This document shows positions 25,776 through 33,472 of a stretch of 36,045 nt of DNA, piece after piece. The notes under the pieces were generated by a model. The model had not been told where the DNA came from. It ran no database searches and saw nothing but the letters and a program-made list of their open reading frames with translations. The translations under genes and the position numbers were made by a program. Source of the stretch: Deltaproteobacteria bacterium. GTDB lineage: Bacteria > Desulfobacterota > Desulfobaccia > Desulfobaccales > 0-14-0-80-60-11. How positions within the stretch are numbered: position 1 is the stretch's first letter; the number at the start of each line of letters is the position of its first letter. The stretch is from assembly GCA_003599195.1 (NCBI GenBank), contig QZIZ01000086.1, positions 1 to 36,045 on the forward strand, read 5' to 3'.

Positions 25776-26180
25776 ATGGCCGCAGAAGAAGATAAAGGCT
25801 ACACGGTTAAAGACCGGCGTTACCTCCATATGAGCGAAGAAGAAAAGGCTAAGCTCCAGGAAGAGAAGGAAGGCCGGGAGGCCGGCGGAGCAGAGGAAGC
25901 AGCCGGACATGCTGAGGCCGAGCCGCAGGTGCCTCTGCCGGAGATTACCTTTTCTTCCTTTCTTTTTTCCCTAAGCACTTCCGCGTTCGTGCACCTGGGG
26001 GCCGTACCGGACCCGAGCACTGGCGAGTCCAGGAAGAATCTGCCCCTGGCCAAACAGACCATCGATCTCTTGGGGCTTCTCAGGGAAAAGACCAGGAACA
26101 ATCTTAATAAAGAAGAAGAAGACCTGTTTGATCACCTGCTGTATGATTTACGGATGCGCTATATAAAAGAGACAGGGTAA
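25776..26180 (+). CDS. DUF1844 domain protein
   Basis: 134 residues. The C-terminal half matches DUF1844: TFSSFLFSLSTSAFVHLGAVPD (59-80 region), then NLPLAKQTIDLLGLLREKTR and a helical end. The N-terminal ~50 residues are charged and Ala/Glu-rich. The family is widespread in deltaproteobacteria and has no known function. It follows serA by about 100 bases and may be separately transcribed. No membrane segment is evident. Confidence 0.88.
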   Translation: MAAEEDKGYTVKDRRYLHMSEEEKAKLQEEKEGREAGGAEEAAGHAEAEPQVPLPEITFSSFLFSLSTSAFVHLGAVPDPSTGESRKNLPLAKQTIDLLGLLREKTRNNLNKEEEDLFDHLLYDLRMRYIKETG

Positions 26181-26483
26181 AAAGCTGTCAGCTGTCAGCG
26201 TTCAGCATTCAGGTTTTTTTATGCTGTCATTCATGGGACTGTAACCCACCCGTAAGGTATGAAAAGCAGGCCCCCCTCACCCCAGCCCTCTCCCCCCGCC
26301 AGTTAGCGGCAGGGTGGTAAGGAGGCTCGCGGGGCGGGGGGAGAGGGGGTAAGTCCTCGGCATGTCCTGGTTTTTACTGGCGACTGATCACTTTTAGAAG
26401 CAGAGTTAAATAGACATCGGACAGCTTGAGTTTTTTAAATTTTAAGCTGACCGCTGATCGCTGATAGTTGACAACTTACAATT
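26181..26483. other. 303-base repeat-rich gap upstream of ispE
   Basis: A GCTGTCAGCTGTCAGC array lies at about 26183-26212, followed by TTTTTTT. A C-rich/G-rich inverted repeat lies at 26271-26347: CCCTCTCCCCCCGCC at 26286-26300 is the perfect complement of 26333-26347. A GCTGACCGCTGATCGCTGATAG array lies at 26446-26467. There is no coding sequence. Confidence 0.75.
26271..26347. repeat. C-rich inverted repeat
   Basis: The 15-base arm 26286-26300 (CCCTCTCCCCCCGCC) is exactly complementary to 26333-26347. The left flank CCCCCCTCACCCCAGC extends the typical form of this widespread intergenic repeat. The transcript would form a strong GC hairpin with a ~32-base loop, with no T-tract after it. 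Confidence 0.7.
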
Positions 26484-27461
26484 ATGGCCCTTGGCCCTCT
26501 TCCTTCGAATCCCTTAGTCAAAGCCCAATCCCCAAGTATGACTCGCCCTATGCGCAAATTGACCGTTCCTGCCGCCGGCGGGAGCCTCCGGGTTTTTTGT
26601 CCGGCCAAGGTCAATCTTTATCTCCGGGTTTTGGGGCGGCGCCCCGACGGCTACCATGATTTGCTTTCCTTCATGCAACCCCTGAGTTTGGTTGATGAAT
26701 TGACCGTCAGTCCGGCTCCTCCGGGCATCTTTCTGGATTGCGGCCAGCCCGGCATACCCAAGGGACCGGGGAACCTGGTGTGGCAGGCGGCCCTGGAGTT
26801 CCAACGGGCCGCGGGCCGGAAAGTGGGGGTCCACATGGTCCTGGAAAAGAGGATTCCGGCGGCCGCAGGCCTGGGAGGGGGGAGCAGCGACGCGGCCGGG
26901 GCCTTGCTGGCCCTGAACGCCCTTAATGGCGAACCCCTGACGCCCGCGTCCCTCCAGAGTTTGGCCGGGGGGGTTGGCGCTGATGTGCCCTTTTTCCTGG
27001 GGAAGGGCGCGGCGGTGGCCCGGGGCACCGGCACCGAGTTGTCGCCCCTGGAATTGCCGGCCTACTGGTACCTGCTGCTCAATCCCGGCGTGCGGGTTTC
27101 CACCCGTTGGGTGTACGAAAATCTGGACCTGAAGGCTCTAAAAGGGTATAAGATTCTGGGGGAGCGTGACTGGGACCCGGAGCAGCCGGGGACCTGGGTC
27201 CATAACGACCTGGAGAGCGTCACCTTGAAGCAGTATCCCCAGTTGGGGCAGCTCTTGGAGACCCTGGAGCATCTGGGAGCCCTGGCCCGGGGCATGTCCG
27301 GCAGCGGGCCTACCCTTTACGGGCTGTTTCCCAGCCTGGAAGCGGCCCGGGAGGCGGGAGCAAGACTGCGGGAGACTTTTGCAGGTTGGATGGCCGCGGC
27401 CCGGGGCCTTACGGGTAAGGAAGCGGAAGCCACATGGGGAGAGCAGGTATGGATGGTTTAA
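26484..27461 (+). CDS. ispE: 4-diphosphocytidyl-2-C-methyl-D-erythritol kinase
   Basis: 325 residues from the first ATG, but about the first 22 may not be translated. Internal ATGs at 26538 and 26550 would give a length (~303) closer to the family, and none of the starts has a good ribosome binding site. IspE phosphorylates CDP-ME in the MEP isoprenoid pathway. The GHMP-kinase motif [10 protein letters not shown] is at 129-138. Catalytic Lys42 (PAKVNLYL) and Asp167 (GADVPFFL) are present, as is C-terminal [13 protein letters not shown]. It overlaps prs by 13 bases. Confidence 0.95.
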   Translation: MALGPLPSNPLVKAQSPSMTRPMRKLTVPAAGGSLRVFCPAKVNLYLRVLGRRPDGYHDLLSFMQPLSLVDELTVSPAPPGIFLDCGQPGIPKGPGNLVWQAALEFQRAAGRKVGVHMVLEKRIPAAAGLGGGSSDAAGALLALNALNGEPLTPASLQSLAGGVGADVPFFLGKGAAVARGTGTELSPLELPAYWYLLLNPGVRVSTRWVYENLDLKALKGYKILGERDWDPEQPGTWVHNDLESVTLKQYPQLGQLLETLEHLGALARGMSGSGPTLYGLFPSLEAAREAGARLRETFAGWMAAARGLTGKEAEATWGEQVWMV

Positions 27462-28384
27462 AAATATTCACCGGCAACGCCAACCGGCCCCTGGCCGAGA
27501 AAATCTGTGTGCATCTGGGGGTGCCCCTGGGTCAGGCGGTGGTAGGGCAATTCTCCGACGGCGAACTGATGGTGGAGTTCAAGGAGAACGTCCGGGGTAA
27601 AGATGTGTTCGTCCTGCAACCCCTGTCAGTACCCTGCAATGAACACCTGATGGAACTCCTGTTGATGGTGGACGCGCTGAAACGGGCCTCGGCCGCCAGC
27701 ATCACCACGGTGATCCCCTATTACGCCTATGCCCGGCAGGACCGGAAGACCGCGCCCCGGGTGCCCATTTCCGCCAAGCTGGTGGCGAATTTACTCACCG
27801 CCGCGGGGGCCAACCGGCTCTTGACTATGGACCTGCACTCCGGCCAGATTCAGGGTTTTTTTAATATCCCCGTGGACCACCTCTTTGCGGCGCCGGTGGT
27901 CCTGGACTATATCCGCCAGCGCTTCGGCCCCGACGTGACCGTGGTCTCGCCGGACGCCGGCGGGGTGGAGCGGGCCCGGGCCTTCGCCAAGAGGCTGCAC
28001 ACCTCCCTGGCCATCATCGACAAACGCCGGGAAGGACCGGCCATCAAGGCCATGACGCTGATCGGCAACGTCTGGGGCAAGGAGGCCATCATCCTGGACG
28101 ATATGGTCAACACCGGCTCCACGGTGACCATGGCCGCGGAATTGCTGATCCGCCACGGGGCCAAAGGCGTGCACGCCTGCATCACCCACCCGGTGATGGC
28201 CCGGAACGCGGTGAGCAACCTCCAGGGGTCCCTGCTCCAGTCCCTGGCGGTGACCGACAGCATTCCCTTGACGCCGGAAGCGGCAACGCTGGAAAAGATC
28301 AAGGTGCTGTCCGTGGCGCCGCTGTTGGGAGAGGCCATCAAGCGGATTCATAATCAAGACTCAGTCAGTTCACTATTCGTCTAG
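27449..28384 (+). CDS. prs: Ribose-phosphate pyrophosphokinase
   Basis: 311 residues from the ATG at 27449, which follows GAGCAGGT; an upstream in-frame ATG at 27434 is less likely. The enzyme makes PRPP from ribose 5-phosphate and ATP for nucleotide, His and Trp synthesis. It shows [18 protein letters not shown] at 128-145, [12 protein letters not shown] and the PRPP-binding loop [11 protein letters not shown] at 215-225. Asp and Arg residues of YAYARQDRK are intact, and the C-terminal SVSSLF is typical. It overlaps ispE. In related genomes rplY often follows, but here it does not. Confidence 0.97.
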   Translation: MDGLKIFTGNANRPLAEKICVHLGVPLGQAVVGQFSDGELMVEFKENVRGKDVFVLQPLSVPCNEHLMELLLMVDALKRASAASITTVIPYYAYARQDRKTAPRVPISAKLVANLLTAAGANRLLTMDLHSGQIQGFFNIPVDHLFAAPVVLDYIRQRFGPDVTVVSPDAGGVERARAFAKRLHTSLAIIDKRREGPAIKAMTLIGNVWGKEAIILDDMVNTGSTVTMAAELLIRHGAKGVHACITHPVMARNAVSNLQGSLLQSLAVTDSIPLTPEAATLEKIKVLSVAPLLGEAIKRIHNQDSVSSLFV

Positions 28385-28456
28385 AATGGCTTTCAGTTTG
28401 CAGCTTTCAATAGTTATCAGTGCTCTTCATTTTTCATTTCCTTTTGCACATAAATT

Positions 28457-28521
28457 TCTCTGCGTTCTCTGCGTCTCTGCGGTAAAATTTAATCACCGCA
28501 GAGACGCAGAGGGCGCAGAGA
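28457..28521. repeat. CTCTGCG inverted-repeat element, copy 3
   Basis: Left arm 28457-28483 (TCTCTGCGTTCTCTGCG and onward) and right arm 28495-28521 (ACCGCAGAGACGCAGAGGGC) pair around an 11-base loop. A GCTGAAAGCTGAAAGCC-type array follows at about 28559-28590, directly before pth. Together they fill the prs-pth gap. Confidence 0.88.
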
Positions 28522-28593
28522 TTAAAGGTGCTCAAATACTCATGCCGCTGCGTATAAAAGCTGACCGCTGGTAGCTGAAAGCTGAAAGCCAAT

Positions 28594-29166
28594 ATGCACC
28601 TTATTGTCGGATTGGGAAACCCCGGCCCCCAATACGCCTGGACCCGGCACAACCTGGGGTTCATGGTGACCGCGATTCTGGCCGAAGATTGGGGGATTCC
28701 TCTGACCCGGTCCACCCTGGACGCGGCCTGGGGCCAGGGGAGGGTAGGGGGCCAAACCGTGGTCCTGGCCCAGCCCGCCACCTACATGAACCTGAGCGGC
28801 CGCGCGGTGTCCCGCCTGTTGTCCTATTTTAAGCTCCTCCCGGAAAATCTGGTGGTCATCCATGACGACCTGGACGTGCCTTTCGGACGCCTGAAGATCG
28901 TGGAGCGAGGCGGACCCGGGGGGCATAAAGGCGTGCTCTCCATCATCAACGCCCTGGACACCGAGGAATTCTTAAGGGTGAAACTGGGTATCGGCCGCCC
29001 GCCGCCGGGGTTCCCCGGGGAAAATTTCGTCTTATCCCCCTTCACCAAGGAAGAGGAAGAGACCGTGGCCGCGTTGGTGGAGCGGGGGGCCAAGGCGGTG
29101 GATTGTTTGATTAAGGAGGGGTTGAAGGCGGCGCAGAATCGGTTTCATGGGACGCCTGCTGAGTAA
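28594..29166 (+). CDS. pth: Peptidyl-tRNA hydrolase
   Basis: 190 residues, the usual size. It releases peptide from stalled peptidyl-tRNA. VGLGNPGPQY at 5-14, catalytic His19 with Asn20 (TRHNLGF), YMNLSG, the Asp of HDDLDVPFGRLK and GGHKGVLSII are all conserved. The gene lies after prs as in many bacteria, but a 209-base repeat-bearing gap separates them. The upstream array leaves no obvious strong ribosome binding site, although GAAAGC is near. Confidence 0.96.
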   Translation: MHLIVGLGNPGPQYAWTRHNLGFMVTAILAEDWGIPLTRSTLDAAWGQGRVGGQTVVLAQPATYMNLSGRAVSRLLSYFKLLPENLVVIHDDLDVPFGRLKIVERGGPGGHKGVLSIINALDTEEFLRVKLGIGRPPPGFPGENFVLSPFTKEEEETVAALVERGAKAVDCLIKEGLKAAQNRFHGTPAE

Positions 29167-29167
29167 A

Positions 29168-29199
29168 AGTTCAAGGTTCAAGGTTCAAAGTTCAAAGTT
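29168..29199. repeat. TTCAAGG/TTCAAAG array, left flank of the DUF429 gene
   Basis: Four heptamers of the form GTTCAAGG/GTTCAAAG lie directly after pth. Bases 29180-29199 are the exact reverse complement of 30043-30062 on the other side of the DUF429 gene, so the two arrays form an inverted pair about 840 bases apart. Confidence 0.85.
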
Positions 29200-29248
29200 A
29201 GAGGTGCGGTGCATCGGGAACTTCTCCTGCTTAGGAAGTTGGATATAC

Positions 29249-29938
29249 ATGAAAAGCCAAGAATTCGCTTTCTTTATGGGAGTTGACGTTCAGACGAGAA
29301 GAAGATGTTCATATTTCGTTCTAAATAATAACCGGAGATCCATCCACCAAGGATGGTTGGAAGGGAATTCTATCGGTAGTATTTGCAGCAATCTAGTCGA
29401 AGTGATTAGCATAATGGAAAGCAATGGAAACGGATGCGTTGCTGTGGGCATCGACTCTCCAAGGCTCCCCTTAGAAAGCTTGAGAATTCATTATTGGGAT
29501 GGAAGAAAACAACGATGGAGACAAAGAAGAGAAGGTGAACAAGGCTTTGGAAGACATTGTGAAGTGGTAATAAGGGCGCTCAGCCTTGCCAACCCTCAAT
29601 TTACTCGTCTTAGAGAAAATTGTGAAGATTGGATGCTGCTAGGGTTTGCCCTTTTTTCTTGTTTAGAAAATAGAGAAGGTGTATTTGAAGTCTTTCCTTC
29701 AGCGTCATATAATTGTCTTAATAATCGAATATCTCCAGAAGTATCTATAAATTTTAATAATTTTGCTTCAGGACCTAAAGACATGATAGACGCTTGTGTC
29801 TCCGCGGCTACTGTTATGGAATTTGTCCAAGGCAGGGGCTGTAAGGTAGGAGGCGGGGATGGACTGGGAAGCATTATTTTGCCGACACCGCTTCCTATCG
29901 ATAATAATCATCCGGTTCTGCGCTGGCCTTCCGAATAA
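29249..29938 (+). CDS. DUF429-like predicted nuclease, AT-rich gene
   Basis: 229 residues from the ATG at 29249 (AGGA about 12 bases upstream); the open frame extends further upstream into pth but without a start site. It resembles DUF429, predicted RNase H-fold nucleases. FFMGVDVQ holds Asp13, VGIDSPRLPL Asp69, FEVFPSASY Glu147 and KDMIDACVSA Asp178/181, spaced like an acidic active site. The family is uncharacterised, and the match is by motif only. Its codons are clearly more AT-rich than neighbouring genes, and inverted arrays flank it, suggesting later acquisition. Confidence 0.75.
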   Translation: MKSQEFAFFMGVDVQTRRRCSYFVLNNNRRSIHQGWLEGNSIGSICSNLVEVISIMESNGNGCVAVGIDSPRLPLESLRIHYWDGRKQRWRQRREGEQGFGRHCEVVIRALSLANPQFTRLRENCEDWMLLGFALFSCLENREGVFEVFPSASYNCLNNRISPEVSINFNNFASGPKDMIDACVSAATVMEFVQGRGCKVGGGDGLGSIILPTPLPIDNNHPVLRWPSE

Positions 29939-30013
29939 CATACTTTTAAGTCCCCCTTTTTAAAGAGGGTATACCTGGCCACTATCATAATCTGAAGCGC
30001 TGGAGTCTTGCGC

Positions 30014-30062
30014 TAACCTTGAACCTTGAACCTTGAACCTTGAACTTTGAACTTTGAACCTT
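30014..30062. repeat. CTTGAAC/TTTGAAC array, right flank of the DUF429 gene
   Basis: Six heptamers of AACCTTG/AACTTTG type precede the radical SAM gene. Bases 30043-30062 are the exact reverse complement of the left array (29180-29199). The array ends about 20 bases before the next start codon. Confidence 0.85.
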
Positions 30063-30081
30063 CAGGACAATCGATAAATCA

Positions 30082-31380
30082 ATGCGTATCTTCTTCATCT
30101 CCCCCAACCGCTTGCGTCTGGTAGTACCGCCCCTGCCGATAGGGTTGGCTTCGGTGGTGGCTGCGGTTAAAGATGAGCACGAAGTCCGGGTGCTGGATTT
30201 CATGTTTGCAGAAGACCCTCTGGGGCAGGTGAGACAGTTGGCGGCCGAATTTGCCCCGGAAATCATCGCCTTATCCATCAGAAACATTGATAACCAGGAC
30301 AGCCGCAATCCCGAATCTTTTATCGGCGACGCCAAGGATCTGGTGGATTTGCTGAGAAAGATCAGCACCGCCCCCATAATCGTGGGGGGCGCGGGCTTCA
30401 GCATCATGCCCCGGGAATTCATGGATTTCCTGGGGGCCGACTTCGGTATCGCCGGAGAAGGGGAGGGTGCGTTTAAGGAATTTCTCGCGGCTTTTACAGG
30501 CAGCCGGGATTGGCAGGCGGTCTCCGGGCTGGTGTGGCGCGAGGGCGAGGAGTGGCGGCTCAATCCGGTGCAGCGGGTGGCGGACCTTTCCAAGCTGCCC
30601 CCTCCGGCCCTGGAATATTTTACGCCGGAACTCTACGAGGAAGCGGTGGGGAGCGCCAAGCTTCCCGGCATGATCCCGGTGCAGACCCGCCGGGGCTGCC
30701 CCATGAAATGCATCTATTGCACCACTCCGCTGTTGGAGGGACGGCGCTTCCGGTCCTGGGAGCCGGATAAAATCGCGGCCCGGCTGGCAGCCTGGCATGA
30801 AAGATGGGGGTTGACGCGCTTTTATTTCGTGGACAATCTTTTTAACTGCCCGCCGGACTATGCCAAGAGACTCTGCCGGGCCATCAGCGAGCTGAAACTC
30901 CCCTTGAAATGGGGCGCGCTCATCAATCCGTCAGCCCCGGACCGGGAACTCTTCCGGCTCATGCGCGAGGCCGGCGGCGGCTTCATGCAGGTGGGGAACG
31001 AAAGCGGCTCGGAATTGGTGCTGACGAAACTGGGCAAAGGCTTCGGACGGCGGCAGGTGGAAGAAACCTTCCGGCTGATGGAAGAAGAAGGCATAGCCTA
31101 CTCCTGCTTCCTGCTGCTGGGAGGCCCGGGAGAAACCCCGGAGACGGTCCAGGAAAGTGTGGCCTTACTGGAGCAATACCACGCCCAAATGGTCAACCTG
31201 ACGGTGGGAGTGCGCATCTACCCGGGTTTGGCCCTGCACCGCATCGCCCTGGAGGAGGGGGTGGCGGCGCCCGGGGACAACCTGCTGATGCCCAGGTTTT
31301 ACCTGGCCCCGGCCATTGAGGGGTGGATCTGGGAGTATCTTGAAGGTGTGATGGCGCGGCACCCGAATTGGATCTTTTAA
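30082..31380 (+). CDS. B12-binding-type radical SAM protein
   Basis: 432 residues. Residues ~1-140 form the Rossmann-like domain seen in cobalamin-binding radical SAM enzymes (MRIFFISPNRLRLVVPPLPI, later VGGAGFSIMPREFMDFLGAD and GEGEGAF). The radical SAM barrel starts near 198 with CxxxCxxC at Cys206, Cys210 and Cys213 (RRGCPMKCIYCTTPLLEG), which binds the 4Fe-4S cluster. QVGNESGSE and LLLGGPGETPE are later barrel motifs. A classical cobalamin DxHxxG motif was not seen, so B12 binding is uncertain. The substrate is unknown; relatives methylate or rearrange lipids, pigments or natural products. It stands alone, with arrays on both sides. Confidence 0.9.
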   Translation: MRIFFISPNRLRLVVPPLPIGLASVVAAVKDEHEVRVLDFMFAEDPLGQVRQLAAEFAPEIIALSIRNIDNQDSRNPESFIGDAKDLVDLLRKISTAPIIVGGAGFSIMPREFMDFLGADFGIAGEGEGAFKEFLAAFTGSRDWQAVSGLVWREGEEWRLNPVQRVADLSKLPPPALEYFTPELYEEAVGSAKLPGMIPVQTRRGCPMKCIYCTTPLLEGRRFRSWEPDKIAARLAAWHERWGLTRFYFVDNLFNCPPDYAKRLCRAISELKLPLKWGALINPSAPDRELFRLMREAGGGFMQVGNESGSELVLTKLGKGFGRRQVEETFRLMEEEGIAYSCFLLLGGPGETPETVQESVALLEQYHAQMVNLTVGVRIYPGLALHRIALEEGVAAPGDNLLMPRFYLAPAIEGWIWEYLEGVMARHPNWIF

Positions 31381-31381
31381 A

Positions 31382-31562
31382 GACGGTTTTCGGTTTTCAG
31401 TTTTCGGTTTTCTGTAAAAAGATTCCGTGATTTATCCACAGAATCCATATTACGGACATTTTTCTTTTTCATCGGTATCATGCAGTTAGTCAAATCTTCT
31501 TTCTCTCCGCCTGTATTTTGTCTTTCACAGAAAACAGAAAACAGAAAACAGGAAACAGAAAA
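31382..31562. repeat. Inverted GGTTTTC/GAAAACA arrays
   Basis: GGTTTTCGGTTTTCAG-type units at about 31383-31417 face GAAAACAGAAAACAG units at about 31529-31562. The two arms are largely complementary and enclose ~110 bases with no gene. The array on the right is followed by the AAAGGAAGG ribosome binding site of the next gene. Confidence 0.78.
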
Positions 31563-31583
31563 CTTTATCCAAAGGAAGGACCC

Positions 31584-32069
31584 ATGGCACCGAAGGACGA
31601 CGACGACGACCGGGAACGCCTGAGTTGGCGGGAGATCGACCAACGGCGGGATCGCCAACAGCCCGGGGCTCCCAAAAAGCAGCGGGTTACCAAAAAGGAG
31701 GCGGAGAAGGTCAGGCTCCAGGCCCTGGCTCAGGCCGAGGCCCTGTTTAAGGGGAAAAGGGGCCGGCCCGAGTACCGGGCCGCGCTCCGGGAATTGGAGG
31801 CCTTGCAGGGGACCAAGAAGTTCGGAGTTTTTGTAAATAAATTTCTTCAGGAATACGGGATGCCGGAGGAGTGGGGGGCCTTGAACCGGCTGTTGGATTA
31901 TGGGGAGCCGCAGGTGGTGGCGGCTGCGCTCCAGGCCATGGCGGCCCAGGCAGGGTCCCGGAGCCGGGTGGAACAGCAGGGTTTTAAGGGCCGGTTGCAG
32001 GTTTTGGCTCTAACCAGCCCATTTGCCGAGGTGCGCCGCCTGGCGGAAGAGATTTTGGCCGGTCTTTAG
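31584..32069 (+). CDS. Conserved-looking protein of unknown function, acidic N-terminus
   Basis: 161 residues from the ATG at 31584, which has AAAGGAAGG seven bases upstream; the open frame upstream lies in the repeat array. The family is not named with certainty. The start is acidic (MAPKDDDDDRERLSWREIDQ). The middle (KFGVFVNKFLQEYGMPEEWG) and the C-terminus (EQQGFKGRLQVLALTSPFAE) look helical, like a small HEAT-type or regulatory fold. Deltaproteobacterial proteins with the LSWREID start exist from memory, but their role is unknown to me. It has no signal peptide or cysteines and is probably cytoplasmic. Confidence 0.75.
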   Translation: MAPKDDDDDRERLSWREIDQRRDRQQPGAPKKQRVTKKEAEKVRLQALAQAEALFKGKRGRPEYRAALRELEALQGTKKFGVFVNKFLQEYGMPEEWGALNRLLDYGEPQVVAAALQAMAAQAGSRSRVEQQGFKGRLQVLALTSPFAEVRRLAEEILAGL

Positions 32070-32116
32070 AGAGGAGGAAAAAGGAGAAGAATAAACTTGG
32101 GGGCTACAAAAATATG

Positions 32117-32146
32117 TTGACAAATTATTTTATTATTTATTATTAT
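32117..32146 (+). promoter_or_regulatory. Strong AT-rich sigma70 promoter upstream of the sigma54 activator
   Basis: TTGACA at 32117-32122 and TATTAT at 32141-32146 with an 18-base spacer, inside a 70-base stretch that is almost all A and T. It points toward the 32270 gene and would give a leader of about 115 bases. Several overlapping TATTA motifs follow, so the -10 choice could shift. Confidence 0.65.
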
Positions 32147-32269
32147 TGTGGCAATATATTTTGTAAACAATTGTCTGGAAAGTGGATCGCCATTATTCCT
32201 TGAAACTGACCTCCATTTTTATCCCCTAGTCCGCCGGCAGCAGCGCAACCTCAAGGAGGGGCTGAATTC

Positions 32270-33304
32270 ATGGTCGGAAACGATTGCCATGTGGTCTCGG
32301 AAAAGGAAGCTCCTCTGAACCCCGGCCTGATCAGGCCTTTGGGCCGGATTATCACCCAACACCCTCCTTTGCAGAAGATTTTGGCCAATCTGCCGCTTTA
32401 TGCCCGCTCGGAACTGCCGGTGCTGCTGCTGGGGGAACCGGGCACGGGCAAGGAATTGGTGGCGGAAGCCATCTGGCAGCTCAGCCCCCGCTGGGGCCAG
32501 CCGTTTCTTCGAACCAATTGCGCCACCTTTCTGGAGCCCCTGGCCACCAGCGAGCTTTTCGGCCATCTCCAGGGGTCTTTTACCGACGCCCGCCGCACCC
32601 GCTGCGGCAAATTCAAGCTGGCCCACCGGGGCACCCTGTTTTTGGACGAAGTAGGGGACCTGCCTCTTTCAATACAACCCCGGCTGCTCCGGGCGGTGGA
32701 GCAGGGTGAAATCGAGCCGGTGGGGGCGGATTCTCCCAGCAAAGTGGACGTGCGGCTGGTGGCCGCCAGCAATCAGGACCTTCCGGCGCTCATCTCCCAG
32801 GGCAGGTTTCGCCAGGACCTGTACGACCGCCTGGCCGTGCTGCTGATCGAGCTGCCGCCGTTAAGAGAGCGGGAGGAGGACGTCTTGCTCCTGGCCTGCC
32901 ATTTCGCCCAGACCGCGGCCCCGCCTTACGCCCGGGAGCGGGAGGAGCGCTTCACCCCGGCCGCGGCCCGGAGGCTCAAGCAACACCACTGGCCGGGAAA
33001 CGTCCGGGAGTTGAAGAATGTCATCACCCGGGCGTTGCTCTTCAGCGCCGGGGGAGTGATCCGGGAAGGGGACCTGTCCTTTACCTTCCAGGGGCCGGGC
33101 GCGGGGCTGCCCCCCCTGATCCGGCGGCTCACCCAAATCCCGCCACGGCCGGGCAGGGCCCAACTGGAGGAACTCCTTCTGGAAGAGGGGGGCAATATCT
33201 CCGCGCTCTCCCGGCGCCTCAGGGTGTGCAGCAAGACCATCTACCGCTGGCTTAATTCCCACCATATCGACCTGATGCAGATCCGGGCGGCGCCGGGGGG
33301 GTGA
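32270..33304 (+). CDS. Sigma54-dependent transcriptional activator, lacking a receiver domain
   Basis: 344 residues. The AAA+ domain (~25-260) has Walker A GEPGTGKE at 55-62, Walker B GTLFLDEVGD at 121-130 and WPGNVRELKN at 241-250. The sigma54-contact loop reads GSFTDA (102-107) instead of GAFTGA. The C-terminus holds a Fis-like helix-turn-helix (NISALSRRLRVCSKTIYRWL, 309-328). Only ~25 residues precede the ATPase, so there is no sensory domain; it resembles PspF in layout. It would activate -24/-12 promoters. A GGAGG site precedes the ATG. It may be controlled by a partner protein or by its own level. Confidence 0.93.
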   Translation: MVGNDCHVVSEKEAPLNPGLIRPLGRIITQHPPLQKILANLPLYARSELPVLLLGEPGTGKELVAEAIWQLSPRWGQPFLRTNCATFLEPLATSELFGHLQGSFTDARRTRCGKFKLAHRGTLFLDEVGDLPLSIQPRLLRAVEQGEIEPVGADSPSKVDVRLVAASNQDLPALISQGRFRQDLYDRLAVLLIELPPLREREEDVLLLACHFAQTAAPPYAREREERFTPAAARRLKQHHWPGNVRELKNVITRALLFSAGGVIREGDLSFTFQGPGAGLPPLIRRLTQIPPRPGRAQLEELLLEEGGNISALSRRLRVCSKTIYRWLNSHHIDLMQIRAAPGG

Positions 33305-33312
33305 AAGGATTT

Positions 33313-33407
33313 ACCGCAGAGGCGCGGAGGTGAGCGGGTTGCGAGTTAAAACCCGCAACCCGCAACCCGCAACTCTTTATTCTCTGCGTTCTCTGCGCCT
33401 CTGCGGT
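33313..33407. repeat. CTCTGCG element, inside-out copy 4, with internal GCAACCC array
   Basis: Here the ACCGCAGAGG half (33313-33330) comes first and the TCTCTGCGTTCTCTGCG half (33381-33407) last, the reverse arrangement of the other copies. Between them lies a GGGTTGCGAGTT/AACCCGCAACCCGCAACCC array (33334-33373), itself partly inverted. One repeat has apparently been inserted into, or recombined with, another. Confidence 0.8.
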
Positions 33408-33418
33408 GAATTATTAAA

Positions 33419-33447
33419 TAAAGTGTATTTTGTCACTTGACACTTTA
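33419..33447. promoter_or_regulatory. Inverted-repeat operator candidate upstream of the MerR-like gene
   Basis: TAAAGTGT (33419-33426) and ACACTTTA (33440-33447) are perfect inverted copies 13 bases apart. Inside this, TGTCA-CT-TGACA is a second perfect dyad (33431-33442). TTGACA at 33437-33442 could be a -35 box, with no clean -10 at normal distance. The dyads lie about 30-50 bases before a DNA-binding protein gene, so autoregulation is the natural guess. Confidence 0.5.
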
Positions 33448-33472
33448 TACTTTATGAGATAGGTAATCGGGC

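Noticed and set aside
29147-29248. Upstream start of the DUF429 protein within pth
   Set aside because: The segment is translated from the TTCAAGG array and the pth end; the ATG at 29249 has a better ribosome binding site and fits the family start.
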